Below, piece by piece: positions 7,618 through 9,113 of a stretch of DNA of 9,113 bases (position 1 is the first letter of the stretch; each line of letters starts with the position of its first letter). The position numbers and the translations under genes are program-made. Location of the stretch: assembly GCA_913052515.1 (NCBI GenBank), contig CAJXFJ010000045.1, positions 1 through 9,113 on the forward strand, read 5' to 3'. Origin of the DNA: an uncultured Flavobacteriales bacterium (GTDB taxonomy: Bacteria; Bacteroidota; Bacteroidia; Flavobacteriales; Vicingaceae). Below the pieces are notes generated by a model that was not told where the DNA came from, did not search any database, and saw only the letters and a list, made by a program, of their open reading frames with translations.

Positions 7618-8667
7618 TTAAATCCCTTCTGCTAGAATATCTTTGTTATTGTAAAGTAAAATAAAGAGACGAGTTCGTAGAATCTCGCCCATGCTTTCAC
7701 ATTCTAAAAAGCTTTCATCCTTAAAATGTTCTGCAAGCTCATGCTTTAAGCGATCAATTTTATCTGTTTGGCTTAAGCGCTCATTCTCCATGCAATCTGA
7801 AAGATCTTTTAAACGATAACGTGATACTTTGATTCGGTTAGCTATCATAGCACGCTCTTCCTTTTGATATTGCCGAATTGTTTCAGGATTTAACAGACTC
7901 ATGCAAAAGTTAACAATGGGATTATTGTCTTTAAAGAACTGTGGCAAATACATGGTTTTCATACCTTCATAGGTCTGCTGATCAAAATCAATGGCACGAA
8001 TCCGATATTGAATATCATCAAAATCTGGTGTCATGTCTACCACATAATTGTATGAACGCATATCGCCCAAAAGACGAACAAAGCAACGTTCATTAAACTT
8101 AACAAACTCCTTGGCTAAACGAATTTTATTTAACTGAGGTTCTTCTAACCAGTTTTTAATAAATACATCACCAGGGATTCCCGCAATATGATCTTCAATA
8201 ATGGTGTTTCCCTCTACAATGTAGCTTATTCGATTGGGTGAAAGTATATGTTCTAACTCCAAACCATAAATCCGCGAGGCATCTGCTTTTTTTACATAGA
8301 AGTAGTCGTAATTATCGTTGAATCGGTTTGTAATGCGCACCCGAAAAGGCTTTGAATTTCCAAAAGGACAATAGTCAATTCGATCAACAAAAAGGTGCTC
8401 CATCACAGTGGTATCCCCTTCTGTTTTCAAAAGAGAATAAACTTTGCACAACTTTTCATTCACCTCAGCCATTTCCGAAGGCTGGTAAAATACCGTTTCC
8501 CAAAGTGTATCCTTTCCAGCTTTATCGTAAAGTGAAATTGAATTTTCATAATGATTCAAATCATCATATCCAATGGGTAGCTTATGCTGACGGGAGTACT
8601 TTTTAAGGTACTTTCTTAAGGGACCTTGAATAGGGAAATTTTCCTTTTTCTTAGAAATGGTATTCAT
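7618..8667 (-). CDS. Uncharacterised protein with a putative kinase/APH-like fold
   Basis: I do not recognise a named family for this 349-residue soluble protein. Motifs fit a divergent protein-kinase or aminoglycoside-phosphotransferase fold in the right order: a beta-strand DYFYVKKA with Lys126/127 as possible ATP lysine; Glu137/Glu139 in YGLELEHIL as possible partner; a hinge-like TIIEDHIAGIPGD (155-167); a catalytic-loop-like GDMRSYNYVV (201-210) with Asp202 and Asn207 spaced as in HGDxxxxN; and YRIRAIDFDQ (221-230) with Asp227 as a possible metal ligand. The usual His before GD is Leu. Residues 1-105 look like an added N-terminal region, and a charged helical region follows 260. No signal peptide or membrane segment is seen. 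It starts 4 bases after the stop of the upstream gene, implying one operon. Kinase activity and substrate are inference only. Confidence 0.8.
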   Translation of the reverse strand: MNTISKKKENFPIQGPLRKYLKKYSRQHKLPIGYDDLNHYENSISLYDKAGKDTLWETVFYQPSEMAEVNEKLCKVYSLLKTEGDTTVMEHLFVDRIDYCPFGNSKPFRVRITNRFNDNYDYFYVKKADASRIYGLELEHILSPNRISYIVEGNTIIEDHIAGIPGDVFIKNWLEEPQLNKIRLAKEFVKFNERCFVRLLGDMRSYNYVVDMTPDFDDIQYRIRAIDFDQQTYEGMKTMYLPQFFKDNNPIVNFCMSLLNPETIRQYQKEERAMIANRIKVSRYRLKDLSDCMENERLSQTDKIDRLKHELAEHFKDESFLECESMGEILRTRLFILLYNNKDILAEGI

Positions 8668-8671
8668 ACGC

Positions 8672-9113
8672 TCAAGATAGCCAAATTTTTTGCATCAAGT
8701 CTTCGAAACTCAAGGGTTCTAAGAAATTTCTATCTTGATACACATGGGCCATAAGCTTCACTAAATTGGTTCTGTCTTCAAGCATGCGGTGTTCTATTTC
8801 AATATTTCCAAACAACTGCTGATAGGGCCTTTCATGGCGAAATTTCAACTTGGGCTTCAAATAAAAATGCTCTACCGTTTTTAGCTGCCCATTTTCTTCA
8901 ACCACCTCTTTAGTTGCATTTTTTAAATGATATTCCTCTGCTTCTAAAAGCTCAATAATGTGTTGTATAAAAAACTGATAATCGTTGCTTGTCCAAGGCT
9001 CTTCCCCATGAAAATAGAACCCATTGGAAAGATGATGGGTATAGCGGTAGTAATTCACATTAGCCTCTGGGTTGGCAATGCGTAGCATTCTATTCTCTCC
9101 CACATGTTCAATA
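8672..9113 (-). CDS. Uncharacterised protein, C-terminal part, running off the window edge
   Basis: About 147 codons are visible and end at TGA (8672-8674). A GTG at 9101-9103 could start translation, but the frame stays open upstream of it to the window edge (Ile-Glu-His-Val), so the gene probably begins outside and is partial here. The visible protein is soluble and rich in charged and aromatic residues, with no signal peptide, membrane segment or Cys/His metal motif. Notable stretches are NVNYYRYTHHLSNGFYFHG, EPWTSNDYQFFIQHIIELLE and EPLSFEDLMQKIW at the C-terminus. I recognise no family. The 4-base gap to the downstream kinase-like gene suggests that the two are co-expressed and may act together. 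Confidence 0.75.
   Translation of the reverse strand, partial: IEHVGENRMLRIANPEANVNYYRYTHHLSNGFYFHGEEPWTSNDYQFFIQHIIELLEAEEYHLKNATKEVVEENGQLKTVEHFYLKPKLKFRHERPYQQLFGNIEIEHRMLEDRTNLVKLMAHVYQDRNFLEPLSFEDLMQKIWLS

Noticed and set aside
7608..7634. Imperfect inverted repeat (TAGTAGA / TCTGCTA) at the convergent junction, as a possible shared terminator
   Set aside because: The stem is only 7 pairs with one G-T wobble, the loop is 13 bases, the stem has little GC, and no clear T-run follows on either side. It also extends into the 3' end of the minus-strand gene. Termination in the 12-base junction is not supported.
8352..8606. Plus-strand open frame of 84 codons opposite the kinase-like gene
   Set aside because: It is antisense to a longer, better supported gene, with low-complexity translation, no recognisable motif and no start context.

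Overview
The window looks like a chromosomal housekeeping region from a Bacteroidota bacterium, probably Flavobacteriales. The grounds are: AT-rich DNA; a short methylmalonyl-CoA mutase small subunit next to its large subunit; a full-length bifunctional Rel protein; an OstA-like protein of the Bacteroidota type; near absence of strong Shine-Dalgarno sequences; and matches to the Bacteroidota -7 promoter element TAnnTTTG. I see no mobile elements, CRISPR arrays, tRNA or rRNA genes, and no gap between genes longer than about 110 bases.

Layout. Positions 1-1607 (minus strand) hold the two methylmalonyl-CoA mutase genes, small subunit first and large subunit second, coupled by a 4-base ATGA overlap; the large-subunit gene leaves the window at its left edge. 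Positions 1608-1714 form a divergent promoter region with a direct repeat. On the plus strand follow rel (1715-3928), a Fur-family regulator (3982-4452), a single-domain STAS protein (4454-4798), purA (4802-6088) and an OstA-like protein (6073-7605). From fur to the OstA-like gene the junctions are 1 nt, 3 nt and a 16-nt overlap, so these four are very likely one transcription unit, with a good promoter match just before fur. After a 12-base convergent junction, two unnamed genes run on the minus strand (7618-8667 and 8672 to the right edge), 4 nt apart and evidently co-transcribed.

How the genes fit together. The plus-strand block combines stringent-response control (ppGpp synthesis and hydrolysis), metal- or peroxide-responsive transcription control, a possible partner-switching regulator, the first committed step of AMP synthesis and an envelope (LPS-transport type) protein. 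These are mostly core functions, and the link is shared transcription rather than one pathway. The mutase pair interconverts succinyl-CoA and methylmalonyl-CoA.

The least explained part is the right-hand minus-strand pair. The 349-residue protein appears to carry a divergent kinase or aminoglycoside-phosphotransferase-like fold, inferred from motif order and spacing alone; its upstream partner has no recognisable family. No clearly new multi-gene system is evident.
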